Below, piece by piece: positions 5,229-12,808 of a stretch of DNA of 13,621 nucleotides. The DNA comes from WJMT01 sp964445575 (GTDB lineage Bacteria; Acidobacteriota; Aminicenantia; Aminicenantales; Aminicenantaceae), in assembly GCA_964445575.1 (NCBI GenBank), contig CAYULB010000056.1, forward strand, positions 1-13,621, given 5' to 3'. A program made the translations under genes and the position numbers. Below the pieces are notes generated by a model that did not search any database, was not told where the DNA came from, and saw nothing but the letters and a program-made list of their open reading frames with translations. How positions within the stretch are numbered: the stretch's first letter is position 1; the number at the start of each line of letters is the position of its first letter.

Positions 5229-7514
5229 TTATCGATTGTTTGCTAAGGCATATGCGATTTGGCCCAGGGATATCAGTTCATCATTAGGGGAATATTGGAC
5301 AGGCCGGATGACCTTGAAATTCAGATTTCTGAGCCTGCTTATGGTGCGGCTGAGAAGATATTTGTTTAGAAATACCCCTCCTGCCACCGCCACATCATTC
5401 ACTCCCTGAGCTTCCCGTGATTTTTCACACATTTCAATGATAGTGTTTGAGAGGGTGTTATGAAATTTAGCTGAGATCACCGGAACCGGCACATTTTCAT
5501 TTAAGTCGTGGATGAGAGAGCGTATGGTTTTTGAAAAAGAGACCACATAGGGCATGGAATCACCGGTTATTTCATGGTTATAGAAACTTGTTGTTTTTTC
5601 GTCTGCAGAAGCCTCCAGCCGCATAGGGGCTTCAGCTTCAAACTCCACTTCTTCAGGAGCAAGGCCGGTAAGAAAAGAGACCGCATCAAAAAGTCTTCCG
5701 CAGCTTGAAGCGGAGGGAGAACAGAATTTGTTGCGGATCATCTTCTGGACAGCCGTGATATCCCTGCTCTTGATTTTGGATAGGGAAGAAACTGAGGGAA
5801 GAGGGCCTTTAAAAGCATCCATGAGATAGGCAAGGGCCATCCGCCACGGCTGTTTGGCAGCCAGGTCTCCTCCTGCAAGAGGCAGGTACTTGAAGTGTCC
5901 GGCTCTTTGGTACTGGTTGTAATCACAAATAAGAAATTCAGCTCCCCAGGCCGTTCCATCTTCTCCGTATCCGAATCCATCCCATATAACGCCCAGGACC
6001 TTTTTTCCCGGCTCCACCTGGTGCTCCAGCATGGCGGCAAGAGCGTGGGCATAATGATGCTGGACCTTAAGATGCGGGATACCCATTCTTTCTGCATACC
6101 GGGTGGTGTGAAAATCTGGATGAAGGTCAGAAACCACTACCTCCGGCTTGAATTCAAACAATTTAGAAAGATGCTCCAGGGTCTCTTTAAAATATTTATA
6201 ATTCTGATATTCATCCAAGTCTCCCAGGAACTGACTTGTTATCACATATCCGTTTTTATAGAGGGAGAGGGTGTCTTTCAGTTCTCCTCCCAGCGCCAGT
6301 ATCTGACGGGAGGATTTCAGAGATTCAGGAACAGATTGAGGATAGGGAACATAGCCCCGGGCTCTTCTTAAAAACAGAGGCTTTTTATCTACGATTTTCA
6401 TCACCGAGTCATCAGCTCTCATGTAGATGGGGCGATTGTGGGATAATATAAAATCACAAAGACTCTCCAATCCTTCCTTTTCTTCTTTCATGATCGGCGA
6501 GTCTTTTGGATTTGAGCTGGTGGCAACAATCAAGTCCAGGTCCTGAAGAAGCAGATAATGAAGAGGAGTGTAGGGAAGCATAAATCCTATTTCATTTAAG
6601 TGAGGCGCAATGCCCGGGATGTCCTTTTTTTTGCGCAGCAGGACAATAGGCTTTCGGGCTGAACAAAGCTGTTCCTTTTCTGCAGAATTCATACGGGCGT
6701 ATTTTTTAATGATATCCAATCTTGAAGCCATGAGAGCTAAAGGTTTTGTCTTCCGTTTTTTTGTTTCCCTCAATCGGTTGACTGCTTTTGGATTGAACGG
6801 ATCACAGACCAGGTGGAATCCTCCCAAGCCTTTGACAGCCAGAATAAAACCCTGTTGTATCAGAGAGGCTGCTTTCTGGATTCCTCCGTTTATGGTTTCT
6901 CCGGTTGAGCTTTTTATGAGTTCAATTTCAGGTCCGCATTCTGGACAGGCAATGGGCTGGGCATGATAGCGCCGGTCTAAAGGATTTGTGTATTCTCTGG
7001 TGCAGTCCGGGCACATTTGAAAATGAGCCATGGTTGTCTGGCTCCGGTCATAGGGAAGTGCTTTTACAATGGTATAGCGCGGCCCGCAGTCAGTGCAGTT
7101 TATAAAGGGGTAGTGAAACCTCCTGTCTCTGCGATCGAACATTTCTTTCCTGCAGTTTTCGCAGACAGATATATCAGGAGAAATAAACACAAAACTTTGG
7201 CTTTGTTGGCTCTTTTTGATTTCAAATTTCCTGCAGTCAAGAAATTTATCCGGTTGTATGTCCGTTCTCTCTATCTGGGAAAGAGGTGGTTTTTCTGCTT
7301 GAAGGGCCTGGAAAAAGGGATTGAAATCCTGTTCTTTTTTTGTCTCTAGATGTATCTCAACTCCAAAACCGATGTTTTTCACCCATCCCTTATAGCTGAA
7401 CCGGTGAGCAAGTCGATACACAAAAGGCCTGAATCCGACGCCCTGGACCACTCCAAAGACCACAGCACGGACAGCTTGAGATTTTTTCATATGGTTGTTT
7501 TGCATTTTGTTCAA
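5229..7514 (-). CDS. hypF: Carbamoyltransferase HypF, NiFe-hydrogenase maturation
   Basis: HypF uses carbamoyl phosphate and ATP to make the carbamoyl adenylate transferred to HypE, the source of the cyanide ligands of the NiFe centre; it acts in the cytoplasm. All domains are present: acylphosphatase (about 14-100, with GVVQGVGFRPF and Arg29, Asn47); two HypF zinc fingers, C118/C121/C140/C143 and C168/C171/C190/C193; a YrdC-like domain (about 208-395, with KGLGGFHLVCD); and the Kae1-like domain (about 405-761, with DLHPDFHTT, VQHHYAHALA, WDGFGYGEDGTAWGAE and GGVFLNKYL). Length, 761 residues, is normal (E. coli about 750). The longest frame starts at TTG 7514, 19 nt after the coiled-coil stop. 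ATG at 7505 or 7490 is equally possible, and 7490 gives the most typical N-terminus (MKKSQAV). No other hyp or hydrogenase gene is in the window. Confidence 0.97.
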   Translation of the reverse strand: MNKMQNNHMKKSQAVRAVVFGVVQGVGFRPFVYRLAHRFSYKGWVKNIGFGVEIHLETKKEQDFNPFFQALQAEKPPLSQIERTDIQPDKFLDCRKFEIKKSQQSQSFVFISPDISVCENCRKEMFDRRDRRFHYPFINCTDCGPRYTIVKALPYDRSQTTMAHFQMCPDCTREYTNPLDRRYHAQPIACPECGPEIELIKSSTGETINGGIQKAASLIQQGFILAVKGLGGFHLVCDPFNPKAVNRLRETKKRKTKPLALMASRLDIIKKYARMNSAEKEQLCSARKPIVLLRKKKDIPGIAPHLNEIGFMLPYTPLHYLLLQDLDLIVATSSNPKDSPIMKEEKEGLESLCDFILSHNRPIYMRADDSVMKIVDKKPLFLRRARGYVPYPQSVPESLKSSRQILALGGELKDTLSLYKNGYVITSQFLGDLDEYQNYKYFKETLEHLSKLFEFKPEVVVSDLHPDFHTTRYAERMGIPHLKVQHHYAHALAAMLEHQVEPGKKVLGVIWDGFGYGEDGTAWGAEFLICDYNQYQRAGHFKYLPLAGGDLAAKQPWRMALAYLMDAFKGPLPSVSSLSKIKSRDITAVQKMIRNKFCSPSASSCGRLFDAVSFLTGLAPEEVEFEAEAPMRLEASADEKTTSFYNHEITGDSMPYVVSFSKTIRSLIHDLNENVPVPVISAKFHNTLSNTIIEMCEKSREAQGVNDVAVAGGVFLNKYLLSRTISRLRNLNFKVIRPVQYSPNDELISLGQIAYALANNR

Positions 7515-7533
7515 CAGTTGGAAGTTCCGTGAT

Positions 7534-8577
7534 TTATGTTATATCTTTGATTTGCTTCTGAATATTTTTTATTCTTTTTTCACTTCTGTCTATTTTGGAA
7601 TAATAAATGGAAAGTTCCTTGTGTTTGACCCTCTGTTCATTGGCCAGCCTGCCCAGCTTTTCAAAAAAAGGAGATTTTTCCTCTTCCATTTTGTTTATTT
7701 TTTCCATTTGTTTATCTCTGTTTTTTTCCCATTCGTTGGTTTCTTTTTTGAATTTTTTGCTCTGCTGTTTCTCTTGATTTTCTATCTCTTTTATCTGATG
7801 GTTGAGCTTATCGATTTCTTTAGATGTCTGTTTGACCTTATTTTCAACCTCTGTTTTTTCTTTAACTAAATTTTTTATTTTTTCATCTGCGTTTTTTTTC
7901 TTCTTTTGCCAGTTTTTTATTTGCTCATCGAGGTTTTGTATCTTTGATTTTCCCTCCTCTTCACTCAATTCTTCAGAGCCTTCCAGTTCTAAAATCTCTT
8001 TTCGGGCTTGAGTGATTTTCTTTGCGTTTTGTTCCATAACAAAGTATTTTTGGGTGATTTCCATTTCAATCTCTTTTTCTTTTTTTTGCAGTGTTTGCAG
8101 TTTCTGCCTTTTGGGTGAGATCTTGTTTTTGATTTCCTGTAGATTCTGTTCGGTTTTTTGTTTGAACATTTCAAGCTCTTTTTCAAGGCTCTCCAATTGA
8201 AACAGGCATTCATTTTTTTCTTCGGTCAGCTCAGATATTTTTTCTTCCAGACGGATGATTTGTTTTGATATGGGATCTGAAGAAGGTATTTTTATGTTGT
8301 TTGCCCAGGCAGTTTTTCCTATTTCCCCGAAAATGTTTTCTATTTTATTTTGCTCTCTTTTTAATATCTGCTGCAGCCTCATTTTTTTGATTCTTTTTCT
8401 GATTCCAATAAAAAAAGAGTCCAGTCTTTGGCGCAGTTCTTTATCTCTGAGAAAAATAAACGCAAGCAGGAGTAGAATGAGGCACAGCATAAACCAGAAT
8501 ATCCAGTAGGGAAGTCCTTCGCTGGATGCGGGAGGAATTTCCTGGTTTGAGAAAAAAGTTGTGAGTAGTCGAACCAT
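7534..8577 (-). CDS. Membrane-anchored long coiled-coil protein, function unknown
   Basis: Not a family I can name. The 347-residue protein has a short N-terminal segment, one strong transmembrane helix (about 23-43), a basic stretch (44-75), and a Lys/Glu/Gln-rich coiled coil from about 105 to the end with few helix breakers. Two blocks look less repetitive and may be conserved landmarks: IFGEIGKTAWANNI (about 82-95) and, near the C-terminus, FFEKLGRLANEQRVKHKELS. The coiled coil is most likely cytoplasmic by the positive-inside rule. Codons are more AT-rich than in neighbouring genes, in line with the Lys content. It is first in a unit with hypF and has a promoter upstream. The ATG at 8577 is preceded by an AGG about 10 nt away. 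Coding status is firm; role unknown. Confidence 0.85.
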   Translation of the reverse strand: MVRLLTTFFSNQEIPPASSEGLPYWIFWFMLCLILLLLAFIFLRDKELRQRLDSFFIGIRKRIKKMRLQQILKREQNKIENIFGEIGKTAWANNIKIPSSDPISKQIIRLEEKISELTEEKNECLFQLESLEKELEMFKQKTEQNLQEIKNKISPKRQKLQTLQKKEKEIEMEITQKYFVMEQNAKKITQARKEILELEGSEELSEEEGKSKIQNLDEQIKNWQKKKKNADEKIKNLVKEKTEVENKVKQTSKEIDKLNHQIKEIENQEKQQSKKFKKETNEWEKNRDKQMEKINKMEEEKSPFFEKLGRLANEQRVKHKELSIYYSKIDRSEKRIKNIQKQIKDIT

Positions 8578-8614
8578 TGATCTATACCTGCTTCCTTTAT
8601 GGTACAGAACAGAT

Positions 8615-8643
8615 ATTCTTTAGGTTTCTTCCAGATTTGTCAA
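8615..8643 (-). promoter_or_regulatory. Promoter for the coiled-coil/hypF unit
   Basis: On the minus strand a perfect TTGACA (8643-8638) is followed after 17 bp by AAGAAT (8620-8615, 4/6 to TATAAT), 37 nt before the ATG. It lies directly next to the repeat arrays that fill the rest of the gap. Confidence 0.6.
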
Positions 8644-8659
8644 GTCCCTGAAGAACCCC

Positions 8660-8687
8660 TCAACACTCACAACTCACCACCATTTAC
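8660..8687 (+). repeat. Heptamer array, four degenerate 7-bp units
   Basis: Consecutive 7-bp units include tcaacac, tcacaac and tcaccac, ending in catttac. The pair tcacaac then tcaccac recurs in the same order at 13604-13617. After 9 further bases the nonamer array begins. Confidence 0.6.
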
Positions 8688-8696
8688 ATCTCTCTT

Positions 8697-8849
8697 GTCT
8701 ATTTAGTCTGTCTGGTCTATTTCGTTCCATTCGCACTTCTCGCCTAGTAAAACCAGACAAACGCAACAAACGAGATAAACACAAGTAACGCAATAAACGC
8801 TTCTCGCTCGTCTAGCCTTTCTAGCCTTTCTAGCCTGTCTCGCTTTTTT
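8697..8849 (+). repeat. Nonamer array, 17 degenerate 9-bp units (153 bp)
   Basis: Read from 8697 in steps of nine, neighbouring units resemble one another throughout. The left part is gtctattta, gtctgtctg and similar. The middle is aaccagaca, aacgcaaca, aacgagata, aacgcaata. The right has agcctttct twice exactly (8814-8831), then agcctgtct. Units change gradually along the array, as local duplication with divergence would produce. Shared units appear at 12684-12755 and 12809-12880. Together with the flanking heptamers this occupies most of the 335-bp gap 8578-8912; no gene is present there. Confidence 0.7.
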
Positions 8850-8859
8850 TTATTAACAC

Positions 8860-8880
8860 CAATTACCCCTTACCACTCAC
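8860..8880 (+). repeat. Short heptamer array, three 7-bp units
   Basis: caattac, cccttac and cactcac follow each other on the far side of the nonamer array, so that array is flanked by heptamer blocks on both sides. Three degenerate units alone would be weak; the position and the shared unit cactcac support it. Confidence 0.45.
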
Positions 8881-8901
8881 TGTTTTATGAAGGGATCAGG
8901 C

Positions 8902-8935
8902 CAGAGGAAGCTCTACTTCTTGATCACTTCCTCTG
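8902..8935. repeat. 9-bp inverted repeat spanning the carboxypeptidase stop
   Basis: cagaggaag (8902-8910) pairs perfectly with cttcctctg (8927-8935) around 16 bases that include the stop codon. There is no T run after it in the direction of transcription, so it is not a standard terminator. It could affect the mRNA 3' end or be chance. Confidence 0.3.
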
Positions 8936-10193
8936 CTTTATCATCTGGAAGGTGATGATACACAGGGGGAGAAGGCTGGGAGGTTTGAGAGTGCTGTTCA
9001 ACAGCCCAATCAATTAAAAACAGAGCTGCGGGAAGGTTTTCCTGGAAAATAGGGATGATATCCTGTTCACTGTTAAAGAATCCTCCTGACAGCATATCAA
9101 CGGGAGGGAGTTCTATGGTAAAAGAAGGAATTCCATAAACCCCCAGACTCCAGTCTGTGGTATCCCCATTGGTGAGATACAAGGACTCTCCAGTTCTTCC
9201 AAATTCATACACGGTTCCATGAACCTGTTCCATTTTATTTGACATTTGTTCAGAAAGGTCGTACATCAGATCGTCTAGCGGGGAGGGTTCCTCGGTATAT
9301 CCCCACGGATAGAGTATGATCTGAGAGTAGCTGTGATAGCTTACCAGGACCTGAAAATTTTTTCTGGCTATTAAGTCTCTGACCGCTTGAGTTTCGGGCT
9401 CTGAGAAGGGAGAGGGTCCTCTGTAAACAGATGAATAAGGAATTGGGCTGGAGCCTGTATCGTCATAGCCCCATTGATATCCATAGTTTCGATTGGGATC
9501 CACTCCATAAGAGCTGTCCCCATTATTTCTTCTGTTTTTTCTCCAGTAGCGGTAAAAATAGATGCTGTAGACAAGCCCATCCGGGTTGACCAGAGGGACG
9601 AACCAGATCTCGCTCTGATTAACCAGGTTTTGGATGTCAGGGTCTAACGAGTAATTTTCTAAGAGATGTTTGGCGATCAGGTAGGGGACTTCCACTGAGA
9701 TCCACTCTCTGGCGTGATGGCATCCCAGGAAAATGATTTGAGCTTCATCTTCCTGCTCTGTGACGTGGTCACTTATTTTTAGGGCATAGAGATGACGATT
9801 CTCATGTGAGGTTCCAATGACTTTGATCTGGGCAAGCTGGGGATAGGAGCTTTCTAGGAGAAACAGGTCCTGTTCCAGTTCCAAGTAGGAGTGATAGGCT
9901 CCATTGATGCCGCCCTGGGAAGAGGCCGTGCTTGCGGGGGGGGCAGAAAAGCGGCTGTTTTCAAAAGAATAGAGAATCCCTGCTTCCTCTAATTTGATGA
10001 GGTCTTGAGGGGCTGCAACAATAAAGATCCGGCCTTCTCTTTGAAAAAGGACATCCAGATTCATTCCTGTTATGGCTTGAACGACTTCAGGCGCTTTTTT
10101 AATGCTTATGATGTCGTTTTCCCCGCCGTACTGTGCTGATGATACAAAGACGGCTGTAAGTATGACGGCGAGGACAATCACCATCTTTTTCAT
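8913..10193 (-). CDS. Secreted zinc carboxypeptidase, M14 family (carboxypeptidase T-like)
   Basis: Exported enzyme that removes C-terminal residues from peptides. From ATG 10193 there are 426 residues: a signal peptide (MKKMVIVLAVILTAVFVSSA), a propeptide to about residue 100, and the M14 catalytic domain. Zinc ligands are His160 and Glu163 (HARE) and His287 (YHSYSQ); the catalytic base is Glu361 (FTIEL). Substrate-binding DPNRN is at 232-236, and the equivalent of CPA Tyr248 is Tyr339. In YLTNGDTTDW an Asp aligns with CPA position 253, as in carboxypeptidase T, which accepts both neutral and basic residues. The frame extends to an ATG at 10238, but those 15 codons are intergenic array sequence, while GGGG lies 7 nt before 10193, so the shorter start is chosen. 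It follows the outer-membrane gene by 52 nt, likely in one transcript. Confidence 0.92.
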   Translation of the reverse strand: MKKMVIVLAVILTAVFVSSAQYGGENDIISIKKAPEVVQAITGMNLDVLFQREGRIFIVAAPQDLIKLEEAGILYSFENSRFSAPPASTASSQGGINGAYHSYLELEQDLFLLESSYPQLAQIKVIGTSHENRHLYALKISDHVTEQEDEAQIIFLGCHHAREWISVEVPYLIAKHLLENYSLDPDIQNLVNQSEIWFVPLVNPDGLVYSIYFYRYWRKNRRNNGDSSYGVDPNRNYGYQWGYDDTGSSPIPYSSVYRGPSPFSEPETQAVRDLIARKNFQVLVSYHSYSQIILYPWGYTEEPSPLDDLMYDLSEQMSNKMEQVHGTVYEFGRTGESLYLTNGDTTDWSLGVYGIPSFTIELPPVDMLSGGFFNSEQDIIPIFQENLPAALFLIDWAVEQHSQTSQPSPPVYHHLPDDKAEEVIKK

Positions 10194-10199
10194 CGCCGT

Positions 10200-10251
10200 T
10201 CCCCATTTGCCATTTCTCGCCCGTCTCGCTTTTCCCATTCCTCATTCACTC
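10200..10251 (+). repeat. Mixed 7/9-bp array between the barrel and carboxypeptidase genes
   Basis: Heptamers tccccat and ttgccat are followed by ttctcgcccgtctcgc (10214-10229), identical to 12734-12749, then heptamers tttccca, ttcctca and ttcactc. The last unit runs over the stop codon of the outer-membrane gene (TGA at 10248-10246). Confidence 0.6.
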
Positions 10252-11502
10252 CTTTAACCTATATCCTAGGGTCAAAACCACTTTCCGTCCCCTCAACCGG
10301 TCCCCAGAGCCCCTTTCATATCCAAATGAAGCCCCTGCATGTAGGAAAAATCGTTCTAAAACCAACCCGGTTCCAAAGGTCCCGTAAAGATAAAAGGAAT
10401 TCGGGTTTTTCATGGGCTGAGGGTCGTAATGCACTCCCAGCCACCAGGGAATATCGAAGCGAATACCAAAAATCTCAACCCGGCTCATGTATTCAATGCC
10501 AGCTCCCAAAGTCACAATGTTTTTAAATTCTCTGGGTCTCTCTTCTCCAAAAAATACAGCTTTATATTTTGCCCAGTTAAAAAAAGTTGCATCAGCAGCT
10601 GCCCTGAATCTGTCAGAAAATCTGTAATGAATGCCTCCTCCCAAAAGCAAAGGCTGAGAGAAAGTTGAAGCTTCCTGGGACTTCACCTCAATATCTGTTC
10701 CAGCGGAGGGAGCTTCGTATCCAAGAACACTGTCACTGTCGCTTGTTTTCTTATAAGGAGTCCGGAAAACAGCAGCAGCCTGAAAATTATCAGATAAATG
10801 GAGAGTGATTCCTCCGTTAAGATAAAATCCCTTTAGTTTGTGAGATTTATGGTCTGTGATGATAATGGCACCGCTGTAGTATTCTTCCTCAAGTCTTTTG
10901 GTTATACTTCCGGTCACAAAATTAAACCCCAGACCCAACAGCACCTGTTTTCCCAGGTTTTTGGAGACCGCAAAATTAATATTCCTTAAAAACCCGGTTT
11001 GCTCAAACTCAAGTTTGTACAGCGTGGAGCCGCCCTGCCTATACTGGGAAAAAACAGTTGGCCGGTCATAGTTTTCCAAGATAGAGGTGCTCAGGGCAAG
11101 CCCCCATCCATTTAAATTGACTGATACTCCGCCGTAGTCCAGGGAGTAAATCAAAAGAGAGAGATTTTCGTCTGTAAAAATGGGCCCAGTGTTGACCAAA
11201 GAATATTTGAAAAAAGTCGCCTGGTTGAGCGAACCATTGAGAACACCTGTAAATTTAGGGAGCCTGCTTAACTGGGAGGGATTGGTGAGGGCAGTGGAGG
11301 AGTCTAAGGCTTGTGCATAATGGGCTCCGCCTGTGCTCAGGGAAAAGCCAGTCCACACTCCGAATGTGTTCCAGGTCCGAAAAGGAGCTTCGTCCTCATA
11401 CTGCCCCAGTATAAGTTGCGCTCCGCACTTTACAGGAAGCATAAGGGGAATATAGATGAGCAGGAGGATCCCCCAAAGAAATTTAAAAGATGTCCTTGAC
11501 AT
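10246..11502 (-). CDS. Outer-membrane beta-barrel protein, OmpP1/FadL-like
   Basis: The 418-residue protein has a signal peptide (about 1-28, ending in CGA-QL) and then alternating amphipathic strands typical of a barrel. The early segment GFSLSTGGAHYAQALDSSTALTNPSQLSRLP (positions about 52-82, quoted here as the landmarks AQALDSSTAL and TNPSQLSRLP) matches the pattern by which FadL/OmpP1 proteins begin, with an Asp-x-Ser-Ala-x-x-x-Asn-Pro motif. Several paired strands follow, and the C-terminus VVLTLGYRLKE is a plausible final strand, though it ends in a charged tail rather than Phe. Such proteins carry hydrophobic compounds across the outer membrane; the substrate cannot be read here. The ATG at 11502 has no ribosome site, and a -10 element ends 9 nt before it. 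The carboxypeptidase gene follows in the same direction. Confidence 0.75.
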   Translation of the reverse strand: MSRTSFKFLWGILLLIYIPLMLPVKCGAQLILGQYEDEAPFRTWNTFGVWTGFSLSTGGAHYAQALDSSTALTNPSQLSRLPKFTGVLNGSLNQATFFKYSLVNTGPIFTDENLSLLIYSLDYGGVSVNLNGWGLALSTSILENYDRPTVFSQYRQGGSTLYKLEFEQTGFLRNINFAVSKNLGKQVLLGLGFNFVTGSITKRLEEEYYSGAIIITDHKSHKLKGFYLNGGITLHLSDNFQAAAVFRTPYKKTSDSDSVLGYEAPSAGTDIEVKSQEASTFSQPLLLGGGIHYRFSDRFRAAADATFFNWAKYKAVFFGEERPREFKNIVTLGAGIEYMSRVEIFGIRFDIPWWLGVHYDPQPMKNPNSFYLYGTFGTGLVLERFFLHAGASFGYERGSGDRLRGRKVVLTLGYRLKE

Positions 11503-11511
11503 TTTCTTTGA

Positions 11512-11540
11512 ATTCTATATTTCTTTTTTATCATTTGCAA
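11512..11540 (-). promoter_or_regulatory. Possible promoter of the outer-membrane gene, near-leaderless
   Basis: On the minus strand TTGCAA (11540-11535, 4/6) and TAGAAT (11517-11512, 5/6) are 17 bp apart. The -10 ends 9 nt before the ATG, the same spacing as at the zinc-ribbon gene. Confidence 0.45.
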
Positions 11541-11563
11541 ATTAAATACGATTTGAATAGACT
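11535..11563 (+). promoter_or_regulatory. Possible divergent promoter of fabH
   Basis: TTGCAA is its own reverse complement, so the same hexamer (11535-11540) can serve as -35 for fabH, with TAGACT (4/6) at 11558-11563 after 17 bp. A perfect TATAAT at 11572-11577 has only a 12-bp spacing to TTGAAT and is less likely in that pairing. The whole 107-bp divergent region is AT-rich. Confidence 0.3.
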
Positions 11564-11609
11564 ATATTATTTATAATTATTTATAAGAAAAGGCAAGTGC
11601 GGAAGCAGG

Positions 11610-12605
11610 ATGAAAAAAAACAAAACCTCCCGAATAAAAATAATAGGAACCGGGATGTATGTGCCTGAGAAGATATTGACCAATCAGGATCTTGAAAAAA
11701 TGGTGGATACTTCTGACGAATGGATAACCACAAGGACAGGAATCAAAGAGAGACACATAACCGCACCAGATGAAACCACAGCTGATATGGCTGTTGCTGC
11801 CGGCCGAAGAGCAGTCAAAGACGCGGGGCTTAAAATAAAAGACATAGACTTGATTGTTGTGGCCACATCCACTCCTGACACCATTTTTCCCTCCACTGCC
11901 ACATGGGTGCAGAAAGGCTTAAAAGCAGACCATGTGCCGGCGTTTGATTTATCCGCAGGATGCACTGGATTTTTGTACGGCATGGTGGTGGTTGAGGGAA
12001 TCATTCTAAGCGGAATAGCCAAAAGGATTCTGCTTATAGGAGCAGAGTGTCTTACCAAAATAACAAATTGGAAGGACCGCAATACCTGTGTTCTTTTTGG
12101 GGACGGAGCAGGAGCTGTGGTTTGTGAAGAATCAGATGATGAGAGCGGTATGCTTTCCTCATACTGGAAAGCAGACGGAGAGCTGGGTGAACTTCTCATA
12201 CTTCCTGCTGGAGGAGTCATGAAGCCAGCTTCCCGTAAAACAGTTGAGCAGGACCTCCATTATTTGCATATGAAAGGCAATGAGGTTTTCAAATACGCTG
12301 TCAAGCGAATGGGCGAGGCAGCTTTAATGGCTTTGAAAAAAGCAGGAATTAAAAGAGAAGAGATCGATTATTTGATTCCTCATCAAGCCAACATCCGCAT
12401 CATCCAGGCGACTGGAAGAAGGCTGAAGCTGCCTGATGCAAAGGTGTTTTCAAACATACATAAATACGGAAATATGTCTGTGGCTACCATACCATTGGGC
12501 CTTCATGAACTCAAGAGTGAGGGAAAGCTCAAGAAAGGTTCTGTGATTGTCATGGCGGCGTTCGGGGCAGGTTTTACCTGGGCTGCTGTGGTGTACAAAT
12601 TTTAG
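11610..12605 (+). CDS. fabH: Beta-ketoacyl-ACP synthase III
   Basis: Condenses an acyl-CoA starter, usually acetyl-CoA, with malonyl-ACP to begin fatty-acid synthesis in the cytoplasm. The 331-residue length is normal. The catalytic triad is complete: Cys118 in DLSAGCTGF, His258 in IPHQANIRI and Asn288 in KYGNMSVATIPLGL. The N-terminal TSDEWITTRTGI and the GDGAGAVV loop (164-171) are family hallmarks. The ATG is preceded by GGAAGCAGG. No other fatty-acid gene (fabD, fabG, acpP, plsX) is adjacent, unlike the common fab cluster, so this may be a stand-alone copy or one with a different starter preference; starter specificity cannot be read from sequence by eye. No convincing terminator follows. 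The downstream gap is filled by repeat arrays. Confidence 0.96.
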   Translation: MKKNKTSRIKIIGTGMYVPEKILTNQDLEKMVDTSDEWITTRTGIKERHITAPDETTADMAVAAGRRAVKDAGLKIKDIDLIVVATSTPDTIFPSTATWVQKGLKADHVPAFDLSAGCTGFLYGMVVVEGIILSGIAKRILLIGAECLTKITNWKDRNTCVLFGDGAGAVVCEESDDESGMLSSYWKADGELGELLILPAGGVMKPASRKTVEQDLHYLHMKGNEVFKYAVKRMGEAALMALKKAGIKREEIDYLIPHQANIRIIQATGRRLKLPDAKVFSNIHKYGNMSVATIPLGLHELKSEGKLKKGSVIVMAAFGAGFTWAAVVYKF

Positions 12606-12634
12606 TGAAATTCAGGTATGGCTTGGGCTCCCTT

Positions 12635-12683
12635 CGCCATTTACCATGAACAATTTCCCGTTCCCAATTCACTGTTTTTCCCC
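12635..12683 (+). repeat. Heptamer array, seven degenerate 7-bp units
   Basis: Units include cgccatt, taccatg, tcccgtt, cccaatt and tttcccc. The heptamer register ends exactly where the nonamer array begins at 12684. Confidence 0.5.
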
Positions 12684-12755
12684 AACGCAATTAACGCGAT
12701 TAACGCAATTAACGCGATTAACGCAGCAAACGCTTCTCGCCCGTCTCGCAAACTT
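12684..12755 (+). repeat. Nonamer array, eight 9-bp units
   Basis: aacgcaatt and aacgcgatt alternate twice in perfect tandem (12684-12719), followed by aacgcagca, aacgcttct and cgcccgtct. The 22 bases at 12728-12749 match 8795-8816 at 20 positions, including the unit order aacgcttct then cgc-cgtct. Confidence 0.8.
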
Positions 12756-12776
12756 GATTTTTTAGACAAAAAAAAT

Positions 12777-12804
12777 GGTGAACGGGTATCACGGTACTGT
12801 TTTT
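12777..12804 (+). repeat. 28-bp dispersed repeat, copy 2
   Basis: Matches 4830-4857 at 26 of 28 positions and lies in the same orientation. Here the 19-bp tandem duplication seen in copy 1 is absent. It sits between two nonamer blocks. Confidence 0.75.
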
Positions 12805-12808
12805 TTCT

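Noticed and set aside
8660..8880. CRISPR array
   Set aside because: Units are 7 and 9 bp, degenerate and contiguous, without unique spacers, and no cas gene is present.
8660..8880. Analogy to V(D)J recombination heptamer/nonamer signals
   Set aside because: Only the unit lengths coincide. The sequences, tandem arrangement and absence of 12/23 spacers do not fit.
10194..10238. N-terminal extension of the carboxypeptidase
   Set aside because: The extension is array sequence, lies before a clear signal peptide, and lacks a ribosome site, whereas the start at 10193 has GGGG 7 nt upstream.
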